Shown here one piece after another: positions 17,364-27,785 of a stretch of 64,000 bases of DNA; the stretch's first letter is position 1, and every line of letters begins with the position of its first letter. The stretch covers positions 2,138,001 to 2,202,000 of the forward strand of contig NC_016027.1 of assembly GCF_000182745.2 (NCBI RefSeq), given 5' to 3'. A model generated the notes under the pieces. The model was given only the letters and a program-made list of their open reading frames with translations. It made no database searches and was not told where the DNA came from. The DNA is from Komagataeibacter medellinensis NBRC 3288 (GTDB lineage: Bacteria > Pseudomonadota > Alphaproteobacteria > Acetobacterales > Acetobacteraceae). Made by a program: the position numbers and the translations under genes.

Positions 17364-17486
17364 GTTTTTGTCGTTACCGTTGCGTTCCGCACATATCCGT
17401 GGTGTCTTTTCTCTATATTGTGTATAAATAAGATGCCGTCTAAAAACACGACTGTGTAATAACACATTTGGATGTGATGGAGCCCC

Positions 17487-18383
17487 ATGGATCTGCTTTC
17501 TGCCCTGCATAGCTTTGTCCGTGTGGCTGCCACGGGTTCGTTCTCTGCCGTCTCGCGTGAGACGGGTGCGAGCCAGCCAACCATCTCACGTCATATCGCT
17601 CTGCTGGAGGCGCATTATGGCGCCACCCTGTTTGCGCGCACCACCCGCAGCCTGATGATGACGGAAGATGGCCGTAGTCTGCTGCCGCATGCCTATGAAG
17701 TGCTGGAAATCCTGGAAACGGCGGAAACGGCGCTGGGCCGTCGCCGGGCTTCGGTATCGGGGCTGGTGCGGCTGGGTGTGACCACGGCATTCGGGCTGTA
17801 CCTGACCAGTCGGCTGGGTAGCCTGCTGGAAGAGCATCCCGACCTGTCGGTTGAACTGGTCATGCGTGACGGGTTTGGTGATTTGGTGGAAGAAGGGCTG
17901 GATCTTGCCGTGCGGATCGGTTCCATAGCCGAAGGTTCGCTGATCGCCCGCCGTCTGGGCTCCGTGCATCGCTGCGTGGTTGCCTCAACCGATTATCTGG
18001 CCCGTCGTGGCATGCCCGAACACCCGCGTGATCTGCTCAACCATCCCTGTATCGCCTACAGCTATGGCGGCATGCGCCACGACTGGCCCTTTACCCGCAA
18101 GGGAGAAAGCGAGACGGCGGTAGCAGCCAGCGGTCCCTTCCGTGCCAATTGCAGTGAAGCGGTGCTGCAGGCGGTCCGGGCCGGGCTTGGCATTGGTATG
18201 CTGCCGATCTTCCAGGTAGAAGAGGATATCGCGTCTGGAAAGCTCAGGCAGTTGCTACCGGAATGGACGGTGCCTGAACTGCCTTTTTATGCCGTGCATA
18301 CTGGTCCGCGTACCCTGCCGCTGCGTACGCGCACGGTGCTGGATTTCCTGATCGAGATTTCAGACGTGCTGCGGCAGGGTTAA
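17487..18383 (+). CDS. LysR-family transcriptional regulator
   Basis: 298 residues. The N-terminal winged helix-turn-helix is typical (LLSALHSFVRVAATGSFSAV then ETGASQPTISRHIALLE, residues about 4-43) and the C-terminal half is a periplasmic-binding-protein-like effector domain (GLVRLGVTTAFGLYLTSRL, DLAVRIGSIAEGSLIARRLG, AVRAGLGIGMLPIF). It resembles the DsdA/CrgA-like LysR subgroup. The ATG at 17487 follows a purine-rich GATGGAG. Its target is unknown: the downstream gene is convergent and acnA is upstream with its own terminator, so autoregulation through the dyad at 17345-17363 is the only cis clue. Confidence 0.93.
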   Translation: MDLLSALHSFVRVAATGSFSAVSRETGASQPTISRHIALLEAHYGATLFARTTRSLMMTEDGRSLLPHAYEVLEILETAETALGRRRASVSGLVRLGVTTAFGLYLTSRLGSLLEEHPDLSVELVMRDGFGDLVEEGLDLAVRIGSIAEGSLIARRLGSVHRCVVASTDYLARRGMPEHPRDLLNHPCIAYSYGGMRHDWPFTRKGESETAVAASGPFRANCSEAVLQAVRAGLGIGMLPIFQVEEDIASGKLRQLLPEWTVPELPFYAVHTGPRTLPLRTRTVLDFLIEISDVLRQG

Positions 18384-18388
18384 AAGAA

Positions 18389-18469
18389 GAGACGTTTCGG
18401 GGTGCCGCTTTTTTTCAAAAAGGCGGCATTTTTCTGAAGCTGTTTGAAAAAGTCTTCACCAAAGACTTC
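18389..18469 (-). repeat. dispersed two-hairpin intergenic repeat, copy C
   Basis: Reverse-oriented copy. Read on the minus strand it has GAAGTCTTTGGTGAAGACTT, a first hairpin with a degraded arm, GCCGCC then TTTTTGAAAAAAAG then CGGC as the second hairpin, and CACCCCGAAACGTC as the closing arm. It lies between the convergent LysR gene and the 314-residue membrane protein. Confidence 0.82.
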
Positions 18470-18500
18470 TCTGGTTCACAGGCTTTTTTAAGCTGTTACG

Positions 18501-19445
18501 TCAGTCCAGCGGATTGCCCTGTCCTGCTGGGGTTGCGGCCGGGTCACGCGAGAGGCGCGCGCGCTGTTCCTCGCTGGAGGCCAGCATGTCGCTGTTGAAC
18601 CCATCATGCAGGACCTGCGCCCAGCCTGCCATCCATGTATTCGTGCGCTTGACGAAATCGGCTGCCGCCGGCTGCTGGCCCAGCGTGTCCTTGTTCCAGA
18701 ACTCGGGCGTGCGCAGCATCTTGGTGCTATCGGTATTGACGGGGTTGATGAAGATGGTCACCGTCTCGACATTGACGTTGTGGTCACCGGCAGGGGTGCT
18801 GTAGCTCCAGCCCGATTTCAGGAAGACCGGTGGCAGGATGAACCCTTCTTCCTTCAGCCTGTTGGCGATGATGGCCGTGCGGTTGATGGATGCGGGATAG
18901 ACCGCTGCCGTAAACCAGCATTCCATTGCGGGTGGATGGGCTGACAGCACGTGGGACATGAAGTTACGGTCATCGTGGCAGCTGGAGTCGATGGAAGCGA
19001 TTGCGGTCTCGGGAACAGGCTGGGTGCTGCCTTCCGCGCCAATCAGTCCGGTCACGACATGGCCTTGTACACGCACCAGCACATTTTCCAGCACTTCGCC
19101 ATGCGGGCCGTTGATGATGTTCATGACCGGATGCCATACCCCCGCCGGGAGCGGCAGGATGCGCCCGGCAAAGGGAATTGCCTTGGTCAGCCGGTCGGTA
19201 ATCGGCATCATGGTGATCACGCCATCGCCATCATTATTGCCACCGGTGCTGTCCACCCCTTCCGCCGGAGCATTATGCATGCCCAGGTGGTTATGGATGG
19301 AGGCAGAAATCGCCGCCAATTTGGGTAGGAGACGCGTCAGGTAGGCTGGCGGGAAAATGAACGTCAGCAACCCGAAAGGCAGGATGAGGTAAAGGCAGAG
19401 CCGCCATAGGGGCGCGCGCTGCCACAGGCGTGAGAAAGCAGACAT
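18501..19445 (-). CDS. unrecognised membrane-anchored periplasmic protein, 314 aa (AAA+ cassette, third gene)
   Basis: I recognise no family. A short basic N-terminus precedes one membrane helix (residues about 14-36, WRLCLYLILPFGLLTFIFPP), so some 275 residues should be periplasmic. The soluble part has a Gly/Asp-rich loop (VDSTGGNNDGDG), a segment LPAGVWHPVMNIINGPHGEV, two cysteines (C156, C176) that could form a disulfide, and a Trp-rich C-terminal third (EFWNKDTLGQQP, NTWMAGWAQVLHDGFNSDM). It lies 105 bp downstream of the AAA+ gene on the same strand, so it is probably co-transcribed. The end of the protein is Arg/Pro-rich and looks disordered. Confidence 0.6.
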   Translation of the reverse strand: MSAFSRLWQRAPLWRLCLYLILPFGLLTFIFPPAYLTRLLPKLAAISASIHNHLGMHNAPAEGVDSTGGNNDGDGVITMMPITDRLTKAIPFAGRILPLPAGVWHPVMNIINGPHGEVLENVLVRVQGHVVTGLIGAEGSTQPVPETAIASIDSSCHDDRNFMSHVLSAHPPAMECWFTAAVYPASINRTAIIANRLKEEGFILPPVFLKSGWSYSTPAGDHNVNVETVTIFINPVNTDSTKMLRTPEFWNKDTLGQQPAAADFVKRTNTWMAGWAQVLHDGFNSDMLASSEEQRARLSRDPAATPAGQGNPLD

Positions 19446-19550
19446 TCAGTCGCTCAAGCCGCGCACGGCCACGCCTTTCCGCAAACGGGGGGGCAGACTG
19501 GTAGGGGTGGCAGTGCAACGTGACACGGAGCGGATCATGGCAGCCATGGA

Positions 19551-20825
19551 TCAGGAACTGATCCGCGCGCGCTGGGCTTCTTTGTCCTGGTCCGCGATCT
19601 CGGCCACGATTCCATCCTCGTTCTGCACCACGCGCACCAGCTTCGCACCCTGCTGGCGTGCGGTGATCAGGGAGTCGCTGATCATGTCCTCAATGGAGCG
19701 CGCCAGGTCGCGCGCACTGGCGGCAGGACCCATGCGGTCCTGACGACGCATGACCTCGAACAGCAGGGCGGGGTCGATACCGCCAGTCTCCACCTTCAGG
19801 CCATAGCTGTCGATCATCGCCTCGATCTCGAGTGCTGAAACGCGGGCAATGTCCAGTCCCTCGAGCGGGCGGAACACGAAGATGCGGTCCAGCCGGTTCA
19901 GGACTTCCGGCGCGAATCCCGCCTGGCGCAGTGCCTCGACCGACTCGGCGCGCATCTTGTCCGGTTCGTCCGCCAGCCGGTCCGCAATCTCGGACAGCGC
20001 ATCGGTGGCGATGTTGGAGGTCAGGATAAAAATGCAGCGTACGGTCGAGATCTGCTGTCCAGTCGAGGCCTCGGTCACATGGCCATCATTCCATGCCGTC
20101 AGGAATTTCTTGAAGACATCGGGGTGAGCCTTCTCGATTTCGTCTAATAGCACCACCGCATCGGGTTTTTCCTTCAGGCCGCCGGTCAGCTTGCCGTAGG
20201 TGTCGGAGCCGACATAGCCCTTGGGCGAGCCGAAAAGCTGGGTCGCGGCGTGGGGCGAACTCATCTGCGTCATGTCGAAGTTGAGCAGCGGGCGGTCAAG
20301 CTGGCGGGCGAGTTGCTTGGCCAGATAGGTCTTGCCCGTGCCCGGCGGCCCGGCAAGCAGGAAAATCCCCACCGGCTTGCCACGGACCTGCAGCGCCAGG
20401 CGGCGGCGCAACTGGGTCGCCACGTCCTCGCATACCTGGTCCTGCCCGATCACGCGGGCGCGCAGGCTTGCGGCCAGTTCTTCCGCGTCGATCACGGTTT
20501 CTTTCTGTTCACGCGCCAGCATTTCCTCCAGCGCGCTGCGATTGGTCAGCCTGGCGAGTACGTCCATTATCCATCCCCGTCTGCGTCGTATCCCCTTGCG
20601 GGCCAGTTTTTCGGCCCGGTTCTCGAACCACAGCCCGGTCAGCGCCAGCAGGGCGCTGCCCGCTGCCACGACCGGATAGGCCGGGGCACACCATTCCATG
20701 AAATGCCGTACGCTGGCGAGCGAAAGATGCAACGCCATCGCCGCCTGAAAGCTGCCCAACACCAGGAATATGACCATGATGAAGGGTACAAGCCGTTCCA
20801 TCAGCCCTGAATAGAGCGGTTTCAT
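19551..20825 (-). CDS. membrane-anchored single-ring ClpB/ClpA-type AAA+ ATPase
   Basis: 424 residues. Two membrane helices (about 12-34 and 48-66) are followed by a basic stretch (KGIRRRRGW), a charged linker and one Clp D2-type AAA+ module. Visible: VIGQDQVCEDVATQLRRRL, Walker A GPPGTGKT (159-166), pore loop GYVG (203-206), Walker B VVLLDEIEKAHPDV (224-237), sensor-1 Asn in LTSN (271), arginine finger in LNRLDRIFVF (R311) and sensor-2 Arg in SARDLAR (R372). N-terminal substrate domain, D1 ring and an obvious ClpP-docking IGF-type loop are absent. It should thread or remodel proteins at the inner membrane without ClpP. The start overlaps the stop of the preceding gene (ATGA), tying it to a membrane partner. 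No named family fits. Confidence 0.8.
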   Translation of the reverse strand: MKPLYSGLMERLVPFIMVIFLVLGSFQAAMALHLSLASVRHFMEWCAPAYPVVAAGSALLALTGLWFENRAEKLARKGIRRRRGWIMDVLARLTNRSALEEMLAREQKETVIDAEELAASLRARVIGQDQVCEDVATQLRRRLALQVRGKPVGIFLLAGPPGTGKTYLAKQLARQLDRPLLNFDMTQMSSPHAATQLFGSPKGYVGSDTYGKLTGGLKEKPDAVVLLDEIEKAHPDVFKKFLTAWNDGHVTEASTGQQISTVRCIFILTSNIATDALSEIADRLADEPDKMRAESVEALRQAGFAPEVLNRLDRIFVFRPLEGLDIARVSALEIEAMIDSYGLKVETGGIDPALLFEVMRRQDRMGPAASARDLARSIEDMISDSLITARQQGAKLVRVVQNEDGIVAEIADQDKEAQRARISS

Positions 20826-21460
20826 TGCACGACCACCCCGATTACGATTTCGGTATCCCGCGTCAGGGTTGGCAGGGGCGTCGGCCCCGGTACGAACACC
20901 GCGCCCGCGTGGATGCCGGTGGGCCCCGGATCGCCTGCGGCGGTAATGGAGACGTTGCCGGCAATGCGTATGGGCAGGATCACGCTTTTGGGCTGCGCGC
21001 CCAGATGCACGGTCTGCACCAGCCCCAGCGATTGCACGTTCACAACCGCGTTGCCGCCCGTCATGTCATACATCGGCATGTCCGCCAGCACGATGTCCCG
21101 CCGTTTCAGCGCGGCCAGGATCTCGGCCTGCTGCTGGATGGAATAGGAAGTCTGGCGCAGCATGTCCGCCGCATGCTCGGGCGAGATCATGGGCATCTGA
21201 CCCATCATGTCCGGGCGATTCTGTACCGGGGCGTTGAGCGTGAGGTGGCTGCCATCATCGGCACCCCCACTCCCCGCTTCCGCTGCGGTTGGGGGTGTCT
21301 GGCTGCCGCTGCCGCCTTCGCGTGCCGTCAGCAGTCCGCCACTGCCCAGGCCGCCCGCCGCCACCACGGCCGCGATCAGCCCCACCACGACCAGCTTACG
21401 GCTGGCGAGGCGTTCACTGCGTTCCCGTGCGGGTTCAGGCGGCGATTGCAAGGGCGTCAT
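20822..21460 (-). CDS. unrecognised single-pass membrane protein (AAA+ cassette, first gene)
   Basis: About 212 residues; not a family I recognise. A charged Pro/Glu/Arg-rich cytoplasmic N-terminus (PPEPARERSERLASRK) leads to one membrane helix (LVVVGLIAAVVAAGGLGSGG) and a Gly/Ser-rich linker. The rest is periplasmic: an Met/Pro/Gln-rich helical stretch (DMMGQMPMISPEHAADMLRQ, SYSIQQQAEILAALKRRD), then a beta-rich domain (NAVVNVQSLGLVQTVHLG, VILPIRIAGNVSITAAG, DTEIVIGVVV). ATG 21458-21460 is taken as start; the frame opens at TTG 21496, and neither has a clear ribosome binding site. It is divergent from rimP and overlaps the AAA+ gene by four bases. Confidence 0.6.
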   Translation of the reverse strand: MTPLQSPPEPARERSERLASRKLVVVGLIAAVVAAGGLGSGGLLTAREGGSGSQTPPTAAEAGSGGADDGSHLTLNAPVQNRPDMMGQMPMISPEHAADMLRQTSYSIQQQAEILAALKRRDIVLADMPMYDMTGGNAVVNVQSLGLVQTVHLGAQPKSVILPIRIAGNVSITAAGDPGPTGIHAGAVFVPGPTPLPTLTRDTEIVIGVVVQ

Positions 21461-21561
21461 CAATTCATAATGCGGCTCAGGCGGGTCATATGGCAAGACG
21501 TTAAGAGACAGGAAATGTAACCCTGCTCCATATATATATAGTTCTTGCGGACAGGCTGGTC

Positions 21562-22275
21562 GTGACCTATGCTACTGACAATTCCTTCATCTCTGGTTCT
21601 TCTTTGGGGGGTAGCCGCAGGGCTGCCTTTTTTGCATTGGACGCTGATCTGCCTTTCCTGACGGGCCTTGATGCCCGCATTGCCGCGATGATCGCACCGG
21701 CACTGGCCGACATGGGGTTTGACCTCGTGCGCGTGGCGGTGCTGGGGCGCGAGTCTCCTACCGTACAGATCATGGCCGACCGTGCCGATGGCACTCTCAT
21801 TGCCATTGAGGACTGTGAGCAGATCAGCCATGCAGTTGGCGCCATACTGGACGTGGAAGACCCGCTTCCGGGGGCGTGGACGCTGGAAGTCTCGTCTGCC
21901 GGGATTGACCGGCCCCTGACCCGCGCCAAGGACTGGGAGCGTTTTGCCGGTCATCTTGCGCGTGCCGAGATGAATATGCCCATCAATGGCCGCAAGCGCT
22001 TTGCCGGTATCGTGCTGGGCGCGCGCGACGGGCATGGCCTGATGCGCCTTGATGATGGAACCGAGGTTGCGCTGCCTTTTGCCGAGATGCGCAAGGCGCG
22101 CCTTGTCCTGACGGACGAACTGATCGAGGCGAGCGCCCGGATGATGCAGCCGGACGCCACCAGTGACGAAAACGGGCCTGATGAAGAGCAGGCCGGGCTT
22201 GGCGCACCGGCAGGGGATGCTCCCCTGGCAGGAAAGCGTAAGCCTGGCCGCAAGCCGGCCCGCAAGGCCAATTGA
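21562..22275 (+). CDS. rimP: ribosome maturation factor RimP
   Basis: Needed for 30S subunit maturation. The conserved core is [46 protein letters not shown]-type [20 protein letters not shown] and the C-terminal SH3-like [18 protein letters not shown]. It carries a 20-residue N-terminal extension from GTG 21562 and a charged, Lys/Arg-rich C-terminal tail ([14 protein letters not shown]), both usual in Acetobacteraceae. First gene of rimP-nusA-ylxR/L7Ae-infB-rbfA; its stop lies 20 bp before the preferred nusA start. Confidence 0.93.
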   Translation: MTYATDNSFISGSSLGGSRRAAFFALDADLPFLTGLDARIAAMIAPALADMGFDLVRVAVLGRESPTVQIMADRADGTLIAIEDCEQISHAVGAILDVEDPLPGAWTLEVSSAGIDRPLTRAKDWERFAGHLARAEMNMPINGRKRFAGIVLGARDGHGLMRLDDGTEVALPFAEMRKARLVLTDELIEASARMMQPDATSDENGPDEEQAGLGAPAGDAPLAGKRKPGRKPARKAN

Positions 22276-22295
22276 ACGATGTTGTGGAGACACTG

Positions 22296-23843
22296 ATGGA
22301 TACGTCCGTTGCCCGTCCCGAACTGCTGCTGGTGGCCGATGCCGTAGCGCGGGAAAAGTCGATTGACCGCGAGGAAGTGCTGGAAGCGATGGAACAGGCC
22401 ATCCAGAAGGCCGGTCGCGCAAAATACGGCCATGAAAAGGATATTCGCGCCACCATCGACCGCAGGACGGGCGATGTGCGTCTGTCGCGCTGGACCGAGG
22501 CGGTCGAGGCGGTGGAGAACGAGGAAACCCAGATCCCGCTGTATATCGCGCGTAAGTTCAAGCCCGAGATCCAGTTGGGTGAATATCTGATCGACCCGCT
22601 GCCGCCCATCGATTTCGGGCGCATCGCGGCGCAGACGGCCAAGCAGGTCATTGTCCAGCGCGTGCGCGAATACGAGCGTCGCCGCCAGTTCAATGACTTC
22701 AAGGACCGCGTGGGCGAGATCATCAACGGTACCGTCAAGCGTACGGAATACGGCAACCTGCTGGTCGAGATCGGCGATGCCGAGGCTCTGCTGCGCCGTG
22801 ACGAACTGATCCCGCGCGAAAGCTTCCGTAATTCCGACCGTGTGCGTGCCTACATCTATGATGTGCGTGACGAACCGCGTGGTCCGCAGATCTTCCTTTC
22901 GCGCACACACCCGGCGTTCCTCGCCAAGCTGTTCGCGCAGGAAGTGCCCGAGATCTATGATGGTATCATCGAGATCAAGGCCGTGGCGCGTGACCCCGGC
23001 TCGCGTGCCAAGATGGCCGTCATATCGCGTGATGCCGCAATCGACCCGGTCGGCGCCTGCGTGGGTGTGCGTGGCCGGCGCGTGCAGGAAGTTGTCAAGG
23101 AACTTCAGGGCGAGAAGATCGATATTATTCCGTGGAGTCCACAGGCTGCGACCTTTGTCGTCAACGCCCTTGCCCCGGCTGAAGTCAGCAAGGTGGTGAT
23201 GGATGAGGATGCGGGCCGAGTCGAGGTTGTCGTTCCCGATGACCAGCTTAGCCTTGCCATCGGGCGCCGCGGGCAGAACGTGCGTCTGGCCAGCCAGCTC
23301 ACACGCTGGGATATTGATATTCTGACCGAGGCCGAGGAATCGGAGCGCAGGCAGGAAGAGTTCCGTCGCCGTAGCAGTCAGTTCGTCACTTCGCTTGATG
23401 TGGATGATGTGATTGCAGGTTTGCTGGTAACCGAAGGGTTCCATTCCGTCGAGGAACTGGCCTTCGCCGATCCCGAAGAACTGGCGAACATCGAGGGTTT
23501 TGACGAAGATGTGGCCGGTGAACTTGTCCTGCGTGCCGAGCGGCACCTTGCCCAGCAGGAAGAACAGCTGGACGAAAAGCGCCGCGACCTTGGCGTGACC
23601 GACGATATTGCGGTACTGGGTGTGTTCACCAACCAGATGCTGGTGACGCTGGGTGAAAAAGGCGTGAAGACGCTTGATGACCTGGCTGATCTGGCGGGTG
23701 ATGAACTGGTCGAGATTCTGGGCAGCGATGCCATAGATGAGGATGCGGCCAACGAAATCATCATGGCGGCACGTGCCCACTGGTTTGATGGTGACGCGAA
23801 GGGCGATGCCGAGTCCGGGAAAGAGGAGACGTCCGACGTCTGA
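22296..23843 (+). CDS. nusA: transcription termination/antitermination factor NusA
   Basis: Binds RNA polymerase and nascent RNA to modulate pausing, termination and antitermination. 515 residues: N-terminal polymerase-binding domain ([20 protein letters not shown]), S1 domain ([20 protein letters not shown]), two KH domains ([20 protein letters not shown] and [19 protein letters not shown]) and two C-terminal helix-hairpin-helix acidic repeats ([40 protein letters not shown]). ATG 22296 is chosen for its GTGGAGAC ribosome binding site; a TTG at 22272 overlapping the rimP stop is the alternative. Confidence 0.97.
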   Translation: MDTSVARPELLLVADAVAREKSIDREEVLEAMEQAIQKAGRAKYGHEKDIRATIDRRTGDVRLSRWTEAVEAVENEETQIPLYIARKFKPEIQLGEYLIDPLPPIDFGRIAAQTAKQVIVQRVREYERRRQFNDFKDRVGEIINGTVKRTEYGNLLVEIGDAEALLRRDELIPRESFRNSDRVRAYIYDVRDEPRGPQIFLSRTHPAFLAKLFAQEVPEIYDGIIEIKAVARDPGSRAKMAVISRDAAIDPVGACVGVRGRRVQEVVKELQGEKIDIIPWSPQAATFVVNALAPAEVSKVVMDEDAGRVEVVVPDDQLSLAIGRRGQNVRLASQLTRWDIDILTEAEESERRQEEFRRRSSQFVTSLDVDDVIAGLLVTEGFHSVEELAFADPEELANIEGFDEDVAGELVLRAERHLAQQEEQLDEKRRDLGVTDDIAVLGVFTNQMLVTLGEKGVKTLDDLADLAGDELVEILGSDAIDEDAANEIIMAARAHWFDGDAKGDAESGKEETSDV

Positions 23844-23862
23844 TCAGGAGGAACATCCCGAC

Positions 23863-24513
23863 GTGCAGGACGCGGGCGACATGGAGCATGAAGAGCGCGG
23901 TCCGCTGCGTCGCTGTGCCGTGACCCGCGCCCGCCTGCCAAAGGAGGAAATGATCAGGTTCGTCATTTCGCCTGATGGAGTCGTGATCCCTGATCTTTCC
24001 GCACGTCTGCCCGGACGGGGAATTTGGTTGAGCGCACGTGCGGATGTGTTAGAAACAGCACGCACACGCGGCGTATTCGCCCGTGCGGCAAGGGGAAGGG
24101 TTGTTATTCCCCCTGACCTGACCCATCTTGTAAGGGATGGACTGCTACGGCGCATGATGGATGTCGTAGGGCTGGCACGGCGGGCCGGGCAGATTGTCTG
24201 CGGCTTTGCCAAGGTGCGTGAGTGGGTTGAGGGCGGTCGTGCCGGTCTGGTTATCCAGGCGGTCGATGGCAGCCCCGACGAGAGGAAGAGAGTTTTGTCT
24301 GGTGCACGGGAACTGCCGGTTGTGGTTGTTCCTACGGCACTGGGTCTGGGTGCGGCATTTGGCCGTGACCATGTTGTTCATGCAGCAATGCTGCATGGTG
24401 AGCTGGCACGTCGTTTCCGTACCGAGAATGAACGTTTTGCGGGTCTGTCCGGCAGGATCGGCCCGAATTCGGCGGAGTGTTCCGCCGGACGGTGTGAACA
24501 GGCGGGTACATGA
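23863..24513 (+). CDS. YlxR (DUF448) - L7Ae fusion RNA-binding protein
   Basis: Two small RNA-binding domains in one chain of about 216 residues. The N-terminal YlxR domain shows [20 protein letters not shown] and [18 protein letters not shown]; the C-terminal L7Ae/L30e-like domain shows [20 protein letters not shown] and [20 protein letters not shown]. In Firmicutes these are separate genes (ylxR, ylxQ) in the same place between nusA and infB. GTG 23863 has AGGAGG about 12 bp upstream; an in-frame ATG at 23881 is possible. The stop overlaps infB by ATGA. Confidence 0.9.
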   Translation: MQDAGDMEHEERGPLRRCAVTRARLPKEEMIRFVISPDGVVIPDLSARLPGRGIWLSARADVLETARTRGVFARAARGRVVIPPDLTHLVRDGLLRRMMDVVGLARRAGQIVCGFAKVREWVEGGRAGLVIQAVDGSPDERKRVLSGARELPVVVVPTALGLGAAFGRDHVVHAAMLHGELARRFRTENERFAGLSGRIGPNSAECSAGRCEQAGT

Positions 24514-27212
24514 GCGAAGGCAACGATCAGGATCAGGGTAAGGGACGCTTGTCCCTGCGGCCGGCGGGCCGGAGGGAAGTTGGACGGACGGTAGATGCCG
24601 GCTCCGTGCGGCAGAGCTTCAGCCATGGTCGATCAAAGGTGGTTCAGGTCGAGGTGCGCAAGAAGCGCGGGGCCGGGGCTGCAGGTAACGGATCGGGGCC
24701 GGCTGGCGGTCGCGCCGGTGGGCGGGGCGGTCGCGCCCTGACGGCAGCGGAGCTGGCGACGCGCCAGCGTGTGCTGGAAGAGCAGCGCAACGCCGCCATC
24801 CAGCGCGAGAAGGAAGCGCGCGAGCAGGAGAAGATCACCATCCTCTCCGCCGCGGAAGAAGCGCGCCGTCAGGAAGAGGAAAATGCCCGCCGTGCCGAAG
24901 AAGAGGCACGCGTGCAGGCTGATGCCGCCGCTGAGGAAGAGGCCCGCAAGCGGGAAAGCCGGAGTGCCGAGAAGGCCGCTCCGCCCGTAGTCGAGCCTGA
25001 GCCTGCCGGGCCGGTTGTCTCTTCCGTACCCATTCCCGGCGAAGTCACGCTTGCGCCGCCGATGCAGCGCCTGCGTCCGCTGGCCGAACGGGCGATCATG
25101 CCCGCCCAGCCAGTGCGTCCGTCGCGTCCGGCGTCTGGTGCGGCCGCGCGGCCGGCCAGTGGTGCCACTGCCGGTGCAGGTGCGGGCGAGACCCTGCGCC
25201 TGCGCAGCGGCCGTGCGGAAGGGGGCGAGGAAGAACGTCGCCCCAGCCGCCGTCCTGGTAACGCCACGCCAAGCCGTCGCCCCTCGGGTGGTGCTAAGAA
25301 GAACAGCGACAACCGTCGGGCCGGTCGCATTGACGTGCAGGCTGCGATCGAGGGGGATGACGACAAGACCCGTTCGCTCGCCTCGGTCCGTCGCCAGCGT
25401 GAGCGTGAGCGCCGTCAGGCTGAACTCGAACGCCTGCGCTCCGATCAGGTGCGCGTTGTGCGCGACGTCGTTCTGCCTGAAACAATCACGGTGCAGGAAC
25501 TGGCCAACCGTATGGCCGCCCGTCAGGGTGAGGTCATCAAGGCGCTCATGAAAATGGGTGTTATGGCAACGGTCACGCAGTCGCTTGATGCGGATACAGC
25601 GGAACTGGTTGTGCAGGAATTCGGCCATCGAGTGCGTCGTGTTGCCGATAGCGATGTCGAGATCGGCATTGAGGGCATCGAGGATAAGGTGGAAGACCTC
25701 AAGCCGCGGCCGCCTGTCGTGACCGTCATGGGTCATGTCGATCACGGCAAGACCTCGCTGCTTGATGCCCTGCGTACGACCGATGTTGCCAATGGCGAAG
25801 CCGGTGGCATTACGCAGCATATCGGTGCGTATCAGGTAACCTTGGCGTCGGGTTCGAAGATCACCTTCATTGATACGCCGGGCCACGAAGCCTTTACCGC
25901 CATGCGTGCCCGTGGCGCGTCCGTAACGGACGTTGTGGTGCTGGTTGTTGCGGCGGATGACGGCGTGATGCCGCAAACGGTCGAAGCCATCAAGCATGCC
26001 AAGGCAGCCGATGCCCCGATCATTGTGGCGATTAACAAATGCGACAAGCCGGGTGCGAACCCCGACCGCGTGCGTCAGGAACTGCTGAACCACGAAATCG
26101 TGGTGGAAAGCATGGGTGGCGATACACAGGATGTCGAAGTCTCCGCGCTCAAGCGCACGGGTCTGGACAAGCTTGAGGAAGCGATTCTGTTGCAGGCCGA
26201 GATCCTTGACCTGAAGGCAAACCCGGATCGTGTTGCTGAAGGCTCGGTGATCGAAAGCCGTCTTGACCGTGGTCGTGGTCCGGTTGCGACCGTTCTGGTC
26301 CAGAAGGGTACGCTGCGCCGCTCCGATATTGTGGTGGCTGGTGCCGAATGGGGCCGTGTGCGCGCCATGATCGACGACCGGAACCGCCAGTTGGCTGATG
26401 CTGGCCCGTCCATGCCGGTTGAAATCCTGGGTATTACCGGGGTGCCAGGTGCGGGTGAGCCGTTCGTGGTGGTGGAAAACGAGAATCGCGCCCGCGAAAT
26501 CTCCGAGTTCCGCCAGCGCGTGATCAAGGACCGCACGGCTGCTGGCCAGACTGCCGCACGTGGTACGCTGGACCAAATGCTGGCCCGTATTCAGGCTGGT
26601 GCGCAGAAGGAAGTGGCCGTCCTGATCAAGGCGGATGTGCAAGGCTCGGCGGAAGCGCTTGAAGCCACGGTGCAGAAGCTGGAGCATGAGGAAGTCAAGA
26701 TCCGCGTGCTTAACGCCACTGTCGGCCAGATCACCGAAAGTGATGTGCAACTGGCCAAGGCGTCTGGTGCCGTCGTCATTGCCTTCAATGTCCGCGCTAC
26801 GGCGCAGGCGCGTGAACTGGCGCAGCGTGAGGGTGTGGATATCCGCTACTACTCCATCATTTATCAGGTTGCTGATGATGTGGAGCAGCTGGTCCGCGGT
26901 AAGATCGCGCCCAAGCACCGCGAGAAGTTCCTTGGTTACGCCGAAATCCGCAAGGTTTTCGAAATTACCAAGGTGGGCAAGGTCGCCGGTTGTTACGTTA
27001 CCGAAGGCGTGGTCAAGCGCGGCTGTGGCGTGCGTCTGCTGCGTGATAACGTCGTAATTCATGAAGGGGAGCTGAGCCAGCTCAAACGCTTCAAGGATGA
27101 CGTCAAGGAAGTGGCGCGCGGTTACGAGTGCGGCCTGTCCTTTGCCGGGTATAATGACCTGCGCGAGGGTGACGTAGTTGAATGTTATGAAATGGAACTC
27201 GTCCCGGCATGA
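24510..27212 (+). CDS. infB: translation initiation factor IF-2
   Basis: GTPase that delivers initiator tRNA to the 30S subunit. 900 residues. An alphaproteobacterial N-terminus ([20 protein letters not shown]) leads to a long Ala/Glu/Arg-rich coiled-coil and Pro-rich linker (about 75-280), then the IF2-N motif ([20 protein letters not shown]), G domain with G1 [13 protein letters not shown]3 [16 protein letters not shown] and G4 NKCDKPG, and beta-barrel domains through [20 protein letters not shown]. It overlaps ylxR/L7Ae and rbfA by four bases on each side. Confidence 0.98.
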   Translation: MSEGNDQDQGKGRLSLRPAGRREVGRTVDAGSVRQSFSHGRSKVVQVEVRKKRGAGAAGNGSGPAGGRAGGRGGRALTAAELATRQRVLEEQRNAAIQREKEAREQEKITILSAAEEARRQEEENARRAEEEARVQADAAAEEEARKRESRSAEKAAPPVVEPEPAGPVVSSVPIPGEVTLAPPMQRLRPLAERAIMPAQPVRPSRPASGAAARPASGATAGAGAGETLRLRSGRAEGGEEERRPSRRPGNATPSRRPSGGAKKNSDNRRAGRIDVQAAIEGDDDKTRSLASVRRQRERERRQAELERLRSDQVRVVRDVVLPETITVQELANRMAARQGEVIKALMKMGVMATVTQSLDADTAELVVQEFGHRVRRVADSDVEIGIEGIEDKVEDLKPRPPVVTVMGHVDHGKTSLLDALRTTDVANGEAGGITQHIGAYQVTLASGSKITFIDTPGHEAFTAMRARGASVTDVVVLVVAADDGVMPQTVEAIKHAKAADAPIIVAINKCDKPGANPDRVRQELLNHEIVVESMGGDTQDVEVSALKRTGLDKLEEAILLQAEILDLKANPDRVAEGSVIESRLDRGRGPVATVLVQKGTLRRSDIVVAGAEWGRVRAMIDDRNRQLADAGPSMPVEILGITGVPGAGEPFVVVENENRAREISEFRQRVIKDRTAAGQTAARGTLDQMLARIQAGAQKEVAVLIKADVQGSAEALEATVQKLEHEEVKIRVLNATVGQITESDVQLAKASGAVVIAFNVRATAQARELAQREGVDIRYYSIIYQVADDVEQLVRGKIAPKHREKFLGYAEIRKVFEITKVGKVAGCYVTEGVVKRGCGVRLLRDNVVIHEGELSQLKRFKDDVKEVARGYECGLSFAGYNDLREGDVVECYEMELVPA

Positions 27213-27652
27213 GCCGTAATTCATCCAGAAAAGGGATGAGCGAGAGCGGGCCGGCAGGGAAACTTGCCGGCCATTCCGCGTCAGGCCCCTCGCAGCGCCA
27301 GTTGCGCGTGGCGGAAGAAGTCCGTCGTGTACTGGCAGAGATATTTGCCCGTACCGAGTTCCGTGACCCGGATCTGGCGGATGTGCATATTACCGTGACC
27401 GAAGTGCGTATTTCACCCGACCTGAAGCATGCCACCGTATTCGTCGCGCGTCTGGGCCGGAGCGATGTGGCCGAACTGCTACCGGCACTCAAGCGTGTCT
27501 CGCCGTTCCTGCGCACACGCCTGTCGCACGCAGTGCGTCTGCGGGGAGTGCCTGATCTGCATTTCCAGCCCGATACGGCGCTGGATTACGCCATGGAGGT
27601 GGATACCATGCTGCGTCAGCCCGAAGTCCAGCGGGACCTGAAAGAAGACTGA
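27209..27652 (+). CDS. rbfA: 30S ribosome-binding factor RbfA
   Basis: Late 30S assembly factor acting on the 16S 5' helix. 147 residues; the KH-like core is [40 protein letters not shown] and [20 protein letters not shown] Ser/Gly-rich N-terminal extension of about 28 residues precedes the core. The start is coupled to the infB stop (ATGA). In relatives truB, rpsO and pnp follow directly; here a repeat, a terminator and a reverse MCE gene intervene. Confidence 0.96.
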   Translation: MSRNSSRKGMSESGPAGKLAGHSASGPSQRQLRVAEEVRRVLAEIFARTEFRDPDLADVHITVTEVRISPDLKHATVFVARLGRSDVAELLPALKRVSPFLRTRLSHAVRLRGVPDLHFQPDTALDYAMEVDTMLRQPEVQRDLKED

Positions 27653-27689
27653 ACCGCGTTCGCGGATTATCCTGTTATAAAAAATGACA

Positions 27690-27770
27690 AAAGGTTTTGA
27701 GTGTCGCCTTTATCTTAAAGGTGACGTTCTTCTGGAGCTTTTTTTGAGAGAAAAATTCACCAGAAACTTT
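27690..27770 (-). repeat. dispersed two-hairpin intergenic repeat, copy D (degenerate)
   Basis: Reverse orientation. On the minus strand AAGTTTCTGGTGAA opens it, followed by a decayed first hairpin with CTCAAAAAAAG, a second hairpin CACCTTTAAGATAAAGGCG and a weak closing arm CAAAACCTTT. It is the most diverged copy and sits just after rbfA. Confidence 0.6.
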
Positions 27771-27785
27771 TATGTTGTTCAATTT

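Noticed and set aside
21951-23780. 609-codon open frame opposite nusA
   Set aside because: Antisense of nusA with no family match and no start signal.
24633-27224. 863-codon open frame on the strand opposite infB
   Set aside because: It is an antisense shadow of a GC-rich gene with strong codon bias; it has no ribosome binding site or recognisable domain.
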